DNA of 64,000 nt from Cardiobacteriaceae bacterium (GTDB lineage: Bacteria > Pseudomonadota > Gammaproteobacteria > Cardiobacteriales > Cardiobacteriaceae), in NCBI GenBank assembly GCA_030529365.1, contig JAUMXB010000003.1, positions 1-64,000 on the forward strand, given 5' to 3'. The notes under the pieces were generated by a model that had not been told where the DNA came from, did not search any database, and worked only from the letters and a program-made list of their open reading frames with translations. Positions 55,394 to 64,000 of the stretch are shown here, in pieces. A program made the position numbers and the translations under genes. The first letter of the stretch is position 1. Every line of letters begins with the position of its first letter.

Positions 55394-56716
55394 TCAATAG
55401 ACTTCTCCGTAGAGATCGTGTTCGTCGCTATCGGTGATGTCAATATGGATGATTTGCCCGGGCTCGGCGCCGTCGATATGGCTGATGTGCACCACGCCGT
55501 CGATTTCCGGGGCATCATAGGGCGTGCGGCCAATGGCGCTTTGCGTGTCGGGGTCAACGCTGTCGATGATGACGGGGAGCACGCTGCCGACTTTTTCTTC
55601 GAGCAAACGCGCGCTCACTTCGGCGTGCTTTTGCTGGAAGCGCGCGACGCGCTCGGCTTTCACGTCTTCCGGGATTTGGTCGGGCAGGGCGTTGGCCGCC
55701 GCGCCTTCCACCGGCGAATAGGCAAAGCAGCCAGCGCGGTTGATGCCCGCTTCGTCGATGAAATCCAAAAGCGCTTCAAACTCTTCCTCGGTTTCGCCGG
55801 GGAAGCCGACAATGAAGGTGCTGCGCAGCGCGAGATCGGGGCAAATCTCGCGCCATTTTTCGATGCGCGAGAGCGTGCGCTCAGCATGCGCGGGGCGGCG
55901 CATGGCTTTCAGGATTCTGGGGCTTGCGTGCTGCAGGGGGATGTCGAGATAGGGGGCGATCAGGCCATCGGCCATGAGGGGAATCAAATCGTCTACCGAA
56001 GGATAGGGATAGACGTAGTGCAGGCGCACCCAGGCGCCGAGTTGCCCCAGTTCACGCGAGAGTTCGAGGATACGGCTTTTCACCGGCTTGCCGCCCCAGA
56101 AATCAAGGCGGTATTTGATGTCGGCGCCGTAGGCGGAGGTATCTTGCGCGATTACCAGAAGCTCTTTGACGCCGGCGTTGACCAGGTTCTGCGCTTCGGT
56201 GAGGATTTTGCCCGCCGGGCGGCTTTGCAGGCGGCCGCGCATTGACGGAATGATGCAGAAGGAGCAATGATGGTCGCAGCCTTCGGAGATTTTCAGGTAG
56301 GCGTAGTGGCGCGGGGTGAGTTTGAGGCCGGAAGGCGGGATGAGGTCGGCAAAGGGCTGGTGCGCCGGTTTGGGCAGATGCGCGTGAACTGCGCCCATCA
56401 CTGATTCATAGGCTTGCGGGCCGGAGATGGCGAGCACGCCGGGATGCAGTTCGCGGATCATGTCGGGCTTGACGCCGAGGCAGCCGGTGACGATGACTTT
56501 GCCATTGTGGGCAAGCGCTTCGCCAATGGTGTTGAGGGATTCGGCAATGGCATCGTCGATAAAGCCGCAGGTGTTGACGATGACGACGTCGGCGTTGTCG
56601 TAAGTATCGACGATGTCGTAACCGTCGGCGGAAAGCTGGGTGAGGATGCGCTCGGAATCGACCAGCGCCTTGGGGCAGCCGAGGCTGATGAAACCGACGG
56701 CGGGTGTATGGCTCAT
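55394..56716 (-). CDS. rimO: Ribosomal protein S12 methylthiotransferase RimO
   Basis: 440 residues. Radical-SAM enzyme that methylthiolates an Asp of ribosomal protein S12. The N-terminal cluster ligands are C14, C50 and C79; the radical-SAM CxxxCxxC is C147, C151 and C154 in [11 protein letters not shown]-terminal TRAM domain follows. It is divergent from fruK. Confidence 0.96.
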   Translation of the reverse strand: MSHTPAVGFISLGCPKALVDSERILTQLSADGYDIVDTYDNADVVIVNTCGFIDDAIAESLNTIGEALAHNGKVIVTGCLGVKPDMIRELHPGVLAISGPQAYESVMGAVHAHLPKPAHQPFADLIPPSGLKLTPRHYAYLKISEGCDHHCSFCIIPSMRGRLQSRPAGKILTEAQNLVNAGVKELLVIAQDTSAYGADIKYRLDFWGGKPVKSRILELSRELGQLGAWVRLHYVYPYPSVDDLIPLMADGLIAPYLDIPLQHASPRILKAMRRPAHAERTLSRIEKWREICPDLALRSTFIVGFPGETEEEFEALLDFIDEAGINRAGCFAYSPVEGAAANALPDQIPEDVKAERVARFQQKHAEVSARLLEEKVGSVLPVIIDSVDPDTQSAIGRTPYDAPEIDGVVHISHIDGAEPGQIIHIDITDSDEHDLYGEVY

Positions 56717-57123
56717 GATGTTCTCGTGATGGGCAAAAATGGCGCACAGTTTAGCGAAAAAGCGGTTTTGGTCAATATTTTTAATATCTTGTCATGGATT
56801 CCGGGGAGGTTCTTCCGGACGTGTGCTGACGGCCAGGAAGCCTTCATAAAGGCGTATTGCGCTAATCATAAGTTTTATTTGTATAGATAAAATTTATCAT
56901 GGCAAGCGCTTGTGTCTGGTAAAAGATAATGTTTTTCATGATTTTTTGATTGCAATGGCCTGCTCTGCTCCGGGGGATAAAAATGGCGCACGGGGCAGTA
57001 TTATTGGCGGGCATTCTTCGCTATAGTGTCTTGCCAGTTTGCTGCTGCAAAGTGCGGCAGCCAGCTGTGGCCGGAATGCCCGGCCGCAGTGGGAAACGCA
57101 ATAAAACCAATGGGAAAAACTAT
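56717..57123. other. Divergent gap between rimO and fruK
   Basis: Holds the single-core AAGCGCTT element at 56885-56937. Otherwise no gene; fruK could start further upstream in frame (to 56950) but its family start is at 57124. Confidence 0.5.
56885..56937. repeat. Single-core AAGCGCTT element, copy 22
   Basis: One core at 56904 with arms GATAAAATTTATCATGG and TGGTAAAAGATAATG. Confidence 0.75.
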
Positions 57124-58062
57124 ATGAAACCCGTGATTACCGTAACGGCCAATCCTGCCCTCGATCTCACTATCAATGCCAAAGGCTGGCAGCGTGGCGT
57201 CGTCAACCGTGGCGAATCCATGACGGTCACGCCTGGCGGCAAGGGCGTGAGCGTTGCCATCAATCTCATGGAATCCGGCGTCGATGCGCTGGTGACCGGC
57301 TGGATGGGCGAAGGCAACGATATCCACTTTACCCGCGAATTCCGCATGCTCGGCATGCGCGATGAATTTATCCGCATCCCCGGCGATATCCGCCGCAATG
57401 TGAAGATCATCGACCAGGGCGAAACCACCGATTTCAACCTGCCGGGCGAAGTTGTGCCGGAAAAATGCCAGCAGGCGCTGATCAATTTCCTCGATCGCAG
57501 TGTGCCGAATGCTTCCATGCTCGTCATGGGCGGCAGCCTGCCGCCTTCCGTGGACAAGGATTTTTACGCGAAGATGGTCAAGCGCTATCGCGGCAAGTGT
57601 GATTACATTGTGGTCGATACCAGCGACAAGGCTCTGATCGAAACCATGAATGCGGACGTTCTGCCCGATATCATCAAGCCCAATATCCACGAGCTGCAAA
57701 CGCTGGTTGGCCGCGCCATCGAAAGCGATGAGGACATTCTCGCCGCAGCCCGCGAATTTCTTGCGCGCGGCATGAAGATGGTGGTGGTTTCCATGGGCGA
57801 GCGCGGCGCGTGGTTCGTGAAGCCTGACGAAGCGCTGCATGCCACGCCGCCGAAGGTGAAAGTGGCGAGTACCGTGGGCGCGGGCGATGCCATGGTTGCC
57901 GGCGTGGTGCGCGGTATTCTGAACGGCCGTGATCTCGAGCATATCGCGCGCACGGCAACGGCTTTCAGCGCCGGCAACATCACGGTGACCGGTGTGCAGC
58001 TGCCCTCGCAGGAGCGCATCGAGGAGCTGAAGGCGAAAGTCGTCATTCGTCGCGCCGACTGA
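57124..58062 (+). CDS. Hexose-phosphate kinase, PfkB family (1-phosphofructokinase-like)
   Basis: 312 residues. Ribokinase-like fold of the LacC/FruK group: [35 protein letters not shown], and the catalytic-base motif GAGD at residues 252-255. It phosphorylates fructose 1-phosphate or a related sugar phosphate. No fruA or fruB phosphotransferase genes are adjacent, so the true substrate is open (6-phosphofructokinase II and tagatose-6-phosphate kinase are alternatives). Confidence 0.85.
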   Translation: MKPVITVTANPALDLTINAKGWQRGVVNRGESMTVTPGGKGVSVAINLMESGVDALVTGWMGEGNDIHFTREFRMLGMRDEFIRIPGDIRRNVKIIDQGETTDFNLPGEVVPEKCQQALINFLDRSVPNASMLVMGGSLPPSVDKDFYAKMVKRYRGKCDYIVVDTSDKALIETMNADVLPDIIKPNIHELQTLVGRAIESDEDILAAAREFLARGMKMVVVSMGERGAWFVKPDEALHATPPKVKVASTVGAGDAMVAGVVRGILNGRDLEHIARTATAFSAGNITVTGVQLPSQERIEELKAKVVIRRAD

Positions 58063-58078
58063 TATTGACCGATACAAG

Positions 58079-58115
58079 CCGGCTGGTCTGCGCGATGCGG
58101 GCAGCCGGTTTTTTT
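58079..58115 (+). terminator. Terminator between the kinase gene and gor
   Basis: Stem CCGGCTG / CAGCCGG with a 16-base loop, followed by seven T residues, 18 bp before the gor start. Confidence 0.75.
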
Positions 58116-58132
58116 GCAAGAGCGGAGGAAAA

Positions 58133-59482
58133 ATGAAGCATTTTGACCTGATTTGCATTGGCGGCGGCTCGGGCGGCATTGCCACAGCGCGTCGTGCTGC
58201 GGAATACGGCGCGAAAGTTGCCGTGGTGGAAAGCGCGCGGCTGGGCGGTACTTGCGTGAACGTCGGCTGCGTGCCGAAAAAGCTGTTCTGGTATGCGGCA
58301 AGCACAGCAGAAGCGATTGAAAACGCGCAAGTGTTCGGATTCAAAGATATGCCGGAACATCCCGCGCTGGACTGGCAACACTTCAAGGAAAAGCGCGATG
58401 CCTATATCGCCCGCCTGAACGGCATCTATGAAGGCAATCTCGAGAAAAGCGGCGTAACCCTTTTGCGCGGCTTTGCGCGCTTTGCCGGTGAAAAAGCCAT
58501 TGAAGTGGAAGGGGAAACCTATACTGCCGATCACATCGTCATCGCCACCGGCGGTAAACCGCATGTGCCCGCCATTGCCGGCGCGGAACTTGGCGGCACT
58601 TCCGATGATTTCTTCGCCCTCGAGCGCCAGCCCGGGCGCGCCGTGATAGTCGGCGGCGGCTATATCGCCTGTGAACTTGCTGGTGTGTTGCAGGCGCTGG
58701 GCACGCAAGTCCATCTTGTGATCCGTGGCGATCGAGCGCTGCGCCAGCTCGATCACGACATCAGCGCAACCCTTGCCGATGCCATGCGCGAACAGGGCAT
58801 TGCCCTGCATCTGCAAAGCGAAGTCCGCGCCATCCGCAAGGCAGGCGAAGCGCTGGATATCGAGCTGAACAGCGGCGAAACCTTGCAGGGCGACCTGCTC
58901 CTGTGGGCGATTGGTCGCGAAGCCAATACTGCCGGTCTGCATCTCGATGCTGCTGGCGTGAACGTGCGCGACAACGGGCAAATCCCGGTCGATGCTTTCC
59001 AGAACACCAATATTCCCGGCATCTACGCTATCGGCGACATCACTGGACAAATGGAACTGACGCCCGTGGCCATTGCCGCAGGGCGACGCCTGGCCGCGCG
59101 CCTTTTCCGCGGGGATGCCGCGAGCAAACTCGATTACGACAATATCCCCAGCGTGATGTTCACCCATCCGCCCATCGGCATGGTCGGGCTGGGCGAAGCG
59201 CAGGCGGAAAAACAGCACGGCAAGGAAAGCATCAAAATCTACCGCGCTGCTTTCACGCCCATGGCGCGCACCTTTGCCGCGCACAAGCCGAAAACGCTGA
59301 TGAAGCTCGTCTGCCTCGGCGAAGAAGAACGCGTTATCGGCATCCAGATGATAGGCGACGGCGTGGACGAAATGCTGCAAGGCTTTGCCGTGGCCGTGAA
59401 AATGGGCGCGACCAAGGCGGATTTCGACGACACGGTCGCCATTCATCCCACCAGCGCGGAAGAACTGGTTACTTTGCGATAA
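58133..59482 (+). CDS. gor: Glutathione-disulfide reductase
   Basis: 449 residues. Reduces GSSG with NADPH. FAD motif [13 protein letters not shown]; redox-active C41 and C46 in [18 protein letters not shown] motif [12 protein letters not shown]; active-site His in HPTSAEE. GGAGGAAAA precedes the ATG. The stop codon falls at the edge of a paired AAGCGCTT element. Confidence 0.97.
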   Translation: MKHFDLICIGGGSGGIATARRAAEYGAKVAVVESARLGGTCVNVGCVPKKLFWYAASTAEAIENAQVFGFKDMPEHPALDWQHFKEKRDAYIARLNGIYEGNLEKSGVTLLRGFARFAGEKAIEVEGETYTADHIVIATGGKPHVPAIAGAELGGTSDDFFALERQPGRAVIVGGGYIACELAGVLQALGTQVHLVIRGDRALRQLDHDISATLADAMREQGIALHLQSEVRAIRKAGEALDIELNSGETLQGDLLLWAIGREANTAGLHLDAAGVNVRDNGQIPVDAFQNTNIPGIYAIGDITGQMELTPVAIAAGRRLAARLFRGDAASKLDYDNIPSVMFTHPPIGMVGLGEAQAEKQHGKESIKIYRAAFTPMARTFAAHKPKTLMKLVCLGEEERVIGIQMIGDGVDEMLQGFAVAVKMGATKADFDDTVAIHPTSAEELVTLR

Positions 59483-59575
59483 TGGTAAAATTTACCATTT
59501 TTAAGCGCTTGTATGGTAATTTTTACCATAATGAAGCGCTTATTGTGGTAAAAAATCACTATTTTTGGTATTTTT
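59481..59575. repeat. Paired AAGCGCTT element, copy 23
   Basis: Cores at 59503 and 59534, 31 bp apart, with arms TGGTAAAATTTACCA, TGGTAATTTTTACCA and TGGTAAAAAATCACTAT. The gor stop TAA (59480-59482) overlaps its left edge. Confidence 0.9.
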
Positions 59576-59577
59576 TT

Positions 59578-59612
59578 GAAAACCCCTCCTGACAGCAGGA
59601 GAGGGTTTCTTT
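59578..59612. terminator. Terminator-like hairpin after gor
   Basis: Stem AACCCCTCCT / AGGAGAGGGTT (one bulge) with loop GACAGC, followed by TCTTTT. Confidence 0.65.
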
Positions 59613-59861
59613 TGGGCAAAATCCTTTGACAGCACCTTTCCCGACGCCGCTGCACGCTGGCAAGACCGCAAATCCGTTTCGCAAACGGAATGTGAATAAA
59701 AGGCAATCCGTTATTGGCAAAGCATTTTTCCGGCTTGAGAAAGATTGGTGCCGTGATACCATCACTTGCGGTAAGTAATTGTTTTGCTGAATGTTATTAA
59801 GTAACAGTTACGATACCACACCATGCAAAAGCATGGATATTTTTTTCGCAAGGAGTATCAC

Positions 59862-60407
59862 ATGAAAGTACAAGATGAAGTATTGGCTGTCCCGGGTCAG
59901 GAACGCAGAAAACTGTTGCAACTCGCGGCATTGGGCGGCGGCGTAACATTGCTGGCCGCAGGCGGTTTGCTGCCGGAAGCCAAGGCTGCGGGAGCCACGG
60001 ATGCTTTGTTGTTGAGCTGCATGGATTTTCGCCTGATGGACGAAATCGAGCGCTATATGGGCGAGACGCGCGGCCTGCGCGACAAGTACGACCATATCGT
60101 GCTGGCCGGCGCGTCGCTGGGCGCGGTTACCGACCAGTTCCCGGCCTGGAACAAGACCTTCTGGGAGCATTTGGACGTGGCCATCAAGCTGCACAATATC
60201 CACACCGTGATCGTCATGGATCACCGTGATTGCGGCGCTTACAAGGTGATTCTCGGCGAAGAGGCCGTGAATGATGCCGACAAGGAAAAAGCGGCGCACG
60301 TCGAGCAGATGGCCAAGCTGAAAGGCATGATTGCCGAGCGCTATCCCAAGCTCAAGGTAGAAACTCTGCTGATGGCACTGGACGGCACGGTCGAAGAAAT
60401 CGCCTGA
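59862..60407 (+). CDS. Exported beta-carbonic-anhydrase-like protein
   Basis: 181 residues. N-terminal ERRKLLQLAALGGGVTLLAAG resembles a Tat (twin-arginine) signal, with cleavage near AKA at ~42. The mature part has the beta-carbonic anhydrase metal motifs: C53-x-D55-x-R57 (SCMDFR) and H121-x-x-C124 (HRDCG), so zinc and the Asp-Arg pair are in place. It is shorter than most beta-class enzymes. AAGGAG at 59850-59855 supports ATG 59862. A periplasmic CO2/bicarbonate role is inferred. Confidence 0.82.
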   Translation: MKVQDEVLAVPGQERRKLLQLAALGGGVTLLAAGGLLPEAKAAGATDALLLSCMDFRLMDEIERYMGETRGLRDKYDHIVLAGASLGAVTDQFPAWNKTFWEHLDVAIKLHNIHTVIVMDHRDCGAYKVILGEEAVNDADKEKAAHVEQMAKLKGMIAERYPKLKVETLLMALDGTVEEIA

Positions 60408-60456
60408 CACGCATCCGTTATTCCTTGCACAAGCAAAACATTGCAAGGAAAAGCAG

Positions 60457-60488
60457 AAAACCTGCGGTAAGTTGCCGCAGGTTTTTTT
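60457..60488 (+). terminator. Terminator of the carbonic-anhydrase-like gene
   Basis: Stem AAAACCTGCGG / CCGCAGGTTTT with loop TAAGTTG and a T tract. A second inverted repeat TTCCTTGCA / TGCAAGGAA lies just upstream (60421-60450). Confidence 0.88.
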
Positions 60489-60520
60489 ATGGTCAAGAAA
60501 TACCTAATAAATTTGCTGAA

Positions 60521-60575
60521 AATAGTGATTTTTTACCACTCATAAGTGCTTATTGCGGTAAAAAATCTCTATTTT
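60521..60575. repeat. Single-core AAGCGCTT-type element, copy 24
   Basis: One core AAGTGCTT at 60544 (one change) with arms ATTTTTTACCA and GCGGTAAAAAATCTCTAT. Confidence 0.72.
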
Positions 60576-60718
60576 ATTGGTAAATGTAGATGTGATAGGA
60601 GGAGCCATAAGCGTAAGCCATGAACGAACCATCCATGTACGGTTTTGCCTTTTGGGCTAACCGTACCGGCATCATCCGCCTGCATCCTGCGCGAGGGTGG
60701 ATACAACTCATTGTCAAC

Positions 60719-61023
60719 GTAGGTCGGGCACTTTGTGCCCGACGTTTGTTTCATGTCGGCCATGAATGGCCGACTTACGGAAAGCCTGGCATTTTCCGAT
60801 GGGTGATGCAGGGACGTTGCCTGCACCGCCTGTCGCGAAGCGACGGTGGGCTGAAGCCCACCCTACGAACGGATATCAAACCCGTGTTGTGATGAGTGGC
60901 CGACTTATTATCACTGCGCGACGGTGGGTTGACACCCACCCTACGGGCGGGAAATGCACACCGTAGGTCGGGCACTTGGTGCCCGACGTTGGTTTGATGT
61001 CGGCCATGAATGGCCGACCTACG
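60719..61023. repeat. Repeat field between convergent genes
   Basis: Two full double-hairpin repeats (60719-60780 and 60963-61023; GTCGGGCACTTNGTGCCCGA, then GTCGGCCATGAATGGCCGAC). Between them are a GTGGGCTGAAGCCCACC hairpin (60846) and a GTGGGTTGACACCCACC hairpin (60924). 60757-60930 is near-identical to 36226-36399. Confidence 0.8.
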
Positions 61024-61068
61024 AAACTGTTTTTCCGCGTGCGTGCCGGCATTGCCGCCATGCATTTT

Positions 61069-61315
61069 ATAGCTATTCAATCAAGGTGTCTTTCGACAAA
61101 AAATAAGTAAAACGAATGTAGCGAGTAGGTTGGTGGGTTTCCCATAAAAATGCAGCCGCATTTTTATGGGAGCCCGGTGGTGAGCCGCAGGCGAACCCCA
61201 ACATAATGATTTAAGGGATAGATGTTGGGGTTCGTGCTATGCACTCACCACCAACCTACACTTGCTCGTCTTTGTTATCGGAGATCGAATTTTGGTTTTC
61301 AGATTGAATGGCTAT
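61069..61315. mobile_element. MITE-like element with 14-bp inverted ends
   Basis: 247 bp. The left end ATAGCTATTCAATCA and right end AGATTGAATGGCTAT are inverted (13 of 15). Inside lie an ATAAAAATGC / GCATTTTTAT hairpin and a 61125-61259 inverted repeat bounded by GTAGGTTGGTGG and CCACCAACCTAC. No coding capacity and no transposase nearby. A decayed relative lies at 32315-32526. Confidence 0.6.
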
Positions 61316-61425
61316 GCTGCAGAAATTATCTAATCCATTGCCTTGATTGATTTTGGTTGCATTCAAGATGCGAATTGGCAACAGTCTTTGAAGAAGAATG
61401 GCAAATCTTTGTTGGCGCAGTATGT

Positions 61426-62895
61426 TTACTCGCAGATGGTATCCATGCGCGGCTGCTGTGGATCGAGGAGGTAGGCGCTGGCAATTTCGTCGATGCAGGT
61501 GCTGATGCCGGTAAGGGCGAGGGTGTGGCCGTCGCTTTCGCGGGTGACGAGCGGGCTTTGCAGGTATTGCGACATGCGTTCGGCGTTGTGCCACGGGGTG
61601 GCGGGATCGTGGCGCTGGGCGATGAGGAGCAAAGGCGGCAGGTTGGCAGGGGGCGCGGCAGGTAGCGGGTTGCGATAGTCGCCGCCGGGGTAGGGCCAGA
61701 GGCCGCAGGGATCGAGGAGATCGTTGCGGGTTTTCAGGTGATGGTTGTCGTAGGGCGATTGCAGGTCGATGTGGCGCTGGAGGATGAGGTTTTCGCTGTC
61801 GGGCATGGGGCGGGCCATGTCGGCGCAGTTGATGGCGACGAGGGCATCGTCGCCGAATTCTTCGAAATTGGTGCCAAGGTAATTGAGGTAGTCGCCTTCG
61901 CCCTGGGCAAACAGCAGCAGGCTGTCGCTCAGGAAGGGCCAGTAGTCGGGCCAGAGCAGGGCGTTTTGCACGGCGCTGAGGATGGTTCGTTCTTCGGGGA
62001 TGTAGCGGATTTTTTCGTCGAGGTCGAGGAGGAGCGCGACGTGGTTGTAGAGCGTTTCCGTCCAGTGCGGCGGTCGCGCGGCAAGGTTTTCGCGCCAGAC
62101 GATGAGGGGGAGAAGGGCGTTGGCGCCGCTGTGCCCTGCGGCGAAGGGGCAGTGCGGCGCGCGGGTGCAGTGCGCAAGGTAGCGCTCGAAGGTGCGCTGG
62201 TAGCTTTTTTCCTGGTGCAGGCGGATGGAGTAGTCGCTTTCAAAGAGATCGACGATGCCGTCGAGCACGATGGCGCGCACGTGTTCGGGGAAGCGCAGGG
62301 CGTAGAGGGTCGCGACTTTGGTGCCGTAGGAGTAGGCGACGAGGCTGATTTTTTCGTCACCCAGCGCGCGGCGGATACGGTCGAGGTCGTTCGCGGCTTC
62401 GTCGCTGCCGATGTGGGCGAGGAGGCCGGGTTCGCTGTGCGTCTGGCAGTCGGCGACGAATTCGCGGGCGCTGTCGGCAATGGGGTCGCCGTAGTCGTGG
62501 CACTGGATGCGCGGGGTGGATAGGCCGACGCCGCGCGGGTCGTAGAAGACGAGGTCGAAGTGTTTTCGCAGGGCGTGGGTGTGGGGATTGTCGTAGAGCG
62601 CGGGCTGGATGCCGCTTTGTCCGGGGCCGCCGCTGACAAGGATGAGGCTGCCCAGGCGCTTGCCTTCGGCAGGAATGCGGCTGAGCGCAAGGGTGACGGT
62701 GCGGGAGTTGTTCTTGCGCGGGCTGCGGTTGTCGTGATGATAGGCGAGGGGGACGCTGAGCAGGGCGCATTGCATGTGCGGTTCGTCATCCTGCCAGAGG
62801 TAGAAGGGGTCTTCTTCGCAGGATTGCCAGGAGAGCGGCGCGGCGTGAAGCGGCAGGTGCAGGAGGGTAAAGAGGGCAAGGAAGAAGATTTTCAT
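61426..62895 (-). CDS. Exported S33-family peptidase (TAP-like C-terminal domain)
   Basis: 489 residues. Signal peptide MKIFFLALFTLLHLPLHA. Alpha/beta hydrolase with oxyanion-side GGPGQSG, nucleophile S189 in AYSYGTK, Asp in RHDPATP and His in SDGHTLAL. An inserted cap and the C-terminal TAP-like part (NLPPLLLIAQRHDP) match secreted tripeptidyl/prolyl aminopeptidases. Several cysteine pairs suit a periplasmic protein. Confidence 0.88.
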   Translation of the reverse strand: MKIFFLALFTLLHLPLHAAPLSWQSCEEDPFYLWQDDEPHMQCALLSVPLAYHHDNRSPRKNNSRTVTLALSRIPAEGKRLGSLILVSGGPGQSGIQPALYDNPHTHALRKHFDLVFYDPRGVGLSTPRIQCHDYGDPIADSAREFVADCQTHSEPGLLAHIGSDEAANDLDRIRRALGDEKISLVAYSYGTKVATLYALRFPEHVRAIVLDGIVDLFESDYSIRLHQEKSYQRTFERYLAHCTRAPHCPFAAGHSGANALLPLIVWRENLAARPPHWTETLYNHVALLLDLDEKIRYIPEERTILSAVQNALLWPDYWPFLSDSLLLFAQGEGDYLNYLGTNFEEFGDDALVAINCADMARPMPDSENLILQRHIDLQSPYDNHHLKTRNDLLDPCGLWPYPGGDYRNPLPAAPPANLPPLLLIAQRHDPATPWHNAERMSQYLQSPLVTRESDGHTLALTGISTCIDEIASAYLLDPQQPRMDTICE

Positions 62896-62907
62896 GTTTT
62901 GCTGTTT

Positions 62908-62992
62908 TATAATGATTTTTTACCATAGATAAGCGCTTATTGCGGTAAAATTTATCACGAAAAGCGCTTATGAGTGAGAAAATTTCTCATTC
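62908..62992. repeat. Paired AAGCGCTT element, copy 25
   Basis: Cores at 62931 and 62962, 31 bp apart. It lies just upstream of the S33 peptidase start. Confidence 0.9.
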
Positions 62993-63021
62993 TATCGGGT
63001 GGTTCTGTATTGCCGTGTGAG

Positions 63022-63046
63022 GATGGGTTGAAGCCCACCCTCAGTA
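63022..63046. repeat. GGGTTGAAGCCC-type hairpin
   Basis: GATGGGTTGAAGCCCACCCT, a partial member of the GTGGGTTGACACCCAC family, between two paired AAGCGCTT elements. Confidence 0.55.
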
Positions 63047-63066
63047 GGGTTTTGTAAAAATATCAA

Positions 63067-63152
63067 AAATAGTGATTTTTTACCATGATTAAGCGCTTAT
63101 CGTGGGAAATTTTTGCATGACAAGCGCTTGTCTGTGGGAAAAAATCACTATC
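63067..63152. repeat. Paired AAGCGCTT element, copy 26
   Basis: Cores at 63091 and 63122, 31 bp apart, 160 bp from copy 25. It ends 10 bp from the purB stop. Confidence 0.9.
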
Positions 63153-63161
63153 ATGTATGGC

Positions 63162-64000
<839 letters not shown>

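Noticed and set aside
60620-60966. Short frames through the repeat field at 60.6-61.0 kb
   Set aside because: They translate the dispersed hairpin repeats; similar frames appear wherever these repeats occur.

Overview
The window reads as chromosomal DNA of a Gram-negative gammaproteobacterium. The support is a cytochrome bc1 complex, the Mla lipid transport genes mlaC-mlaB, Min division genes, SspA/SspB, DksA, an E. coli-type PurB and a gene order (mlaC-mlaB-ibaG-murA-hisG-hisD-hisC-nif3-petABC-sspAB) that I recall from Pseudomonas-type gammaproteobacteria. Coding DNA is GC-rich and intergenic DNA is much more AT-rich. Cardiobacteriaceae (for example Cardiobacterium) is my best guess, but it rests on impression and not on a search. 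No rRNA, tRNA, prophage, complete insertion sequence or CRISPR array was seen.

Layout. 0-6 kb: a secreted peptidoglycan-binding repeat protein, tgt, then minus-strand minC-minD-minE-hslR and an unknown exported protein. 6-13 kb: fumC, aat preceded by a decayed short-chain dehydrogenase, an alpha/beta hydrolase, a potassium channel with two RCK domains plus its DUF6394-like neighbour, and a META-domain lipoprotein. 13-17 kb: a methyltransferase, an orphan trpB, a toxin-antitoxin pair whose antitoxin is frameshifted, and mlaC-mlaB. 17-30 kb: a dense plus-strand block of ibaG, murA, hisGDC, nif3, petABC, sspAB, an H-NS-like gene, a HIT gene, argC, folD and flavodoxin. 30-45 kb: small membrane proteins, a PAS sensor, a compact tmcA with a GNAT gene, lysO, ilvA and rpiA (divergent, 19 bp apart), dksA, znuB and znuC split by an opposing gene, and priA. 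45-64 kb: an NSS transporter, an Na+/H+ antiporter-type protein, an acetamidase, a VOC protein, uvrB, mutS, rimO with a DUF454 gene, fruK, gor, an exported carbonic-anhydrase-like protein, an S33 peptidase and the 3' part of purB.

The most striking signal is non-coding. At least 26 intergenic places carry an element built around the 8-bp palindrome AAGCGCTT. It is usually present twice, with starts 31-32 bp apart (about three helical turns), and is embedded in A/T-tract arms of two interchangeable types. No copy lies inside an operon. Several abut or supply stop codons, and two bracket the gene that splits znuB from znuC. Other non-coding families are double-hairpin repeats (GTCGGGCAC.. / GTCGGCCAT..), GTGGGTTGACACCCAC repeats including a 55-bp tandem array, and a 200-250-bp MITE-like element with inverted ends ATAGCYATTCAATC.

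How the genes work together: most are housekeeping genes for histidine and arginine synthesis, respiration, cell division, DNA repair, tRNA and ribosome modification, and zinc uptake. The accessory signals cluster at the mla break (14-16 kb), the znu interruption (40-41 kb) and the repeat-filled gaps at 32-33, 36, 39, 54 and 60-61 kb.
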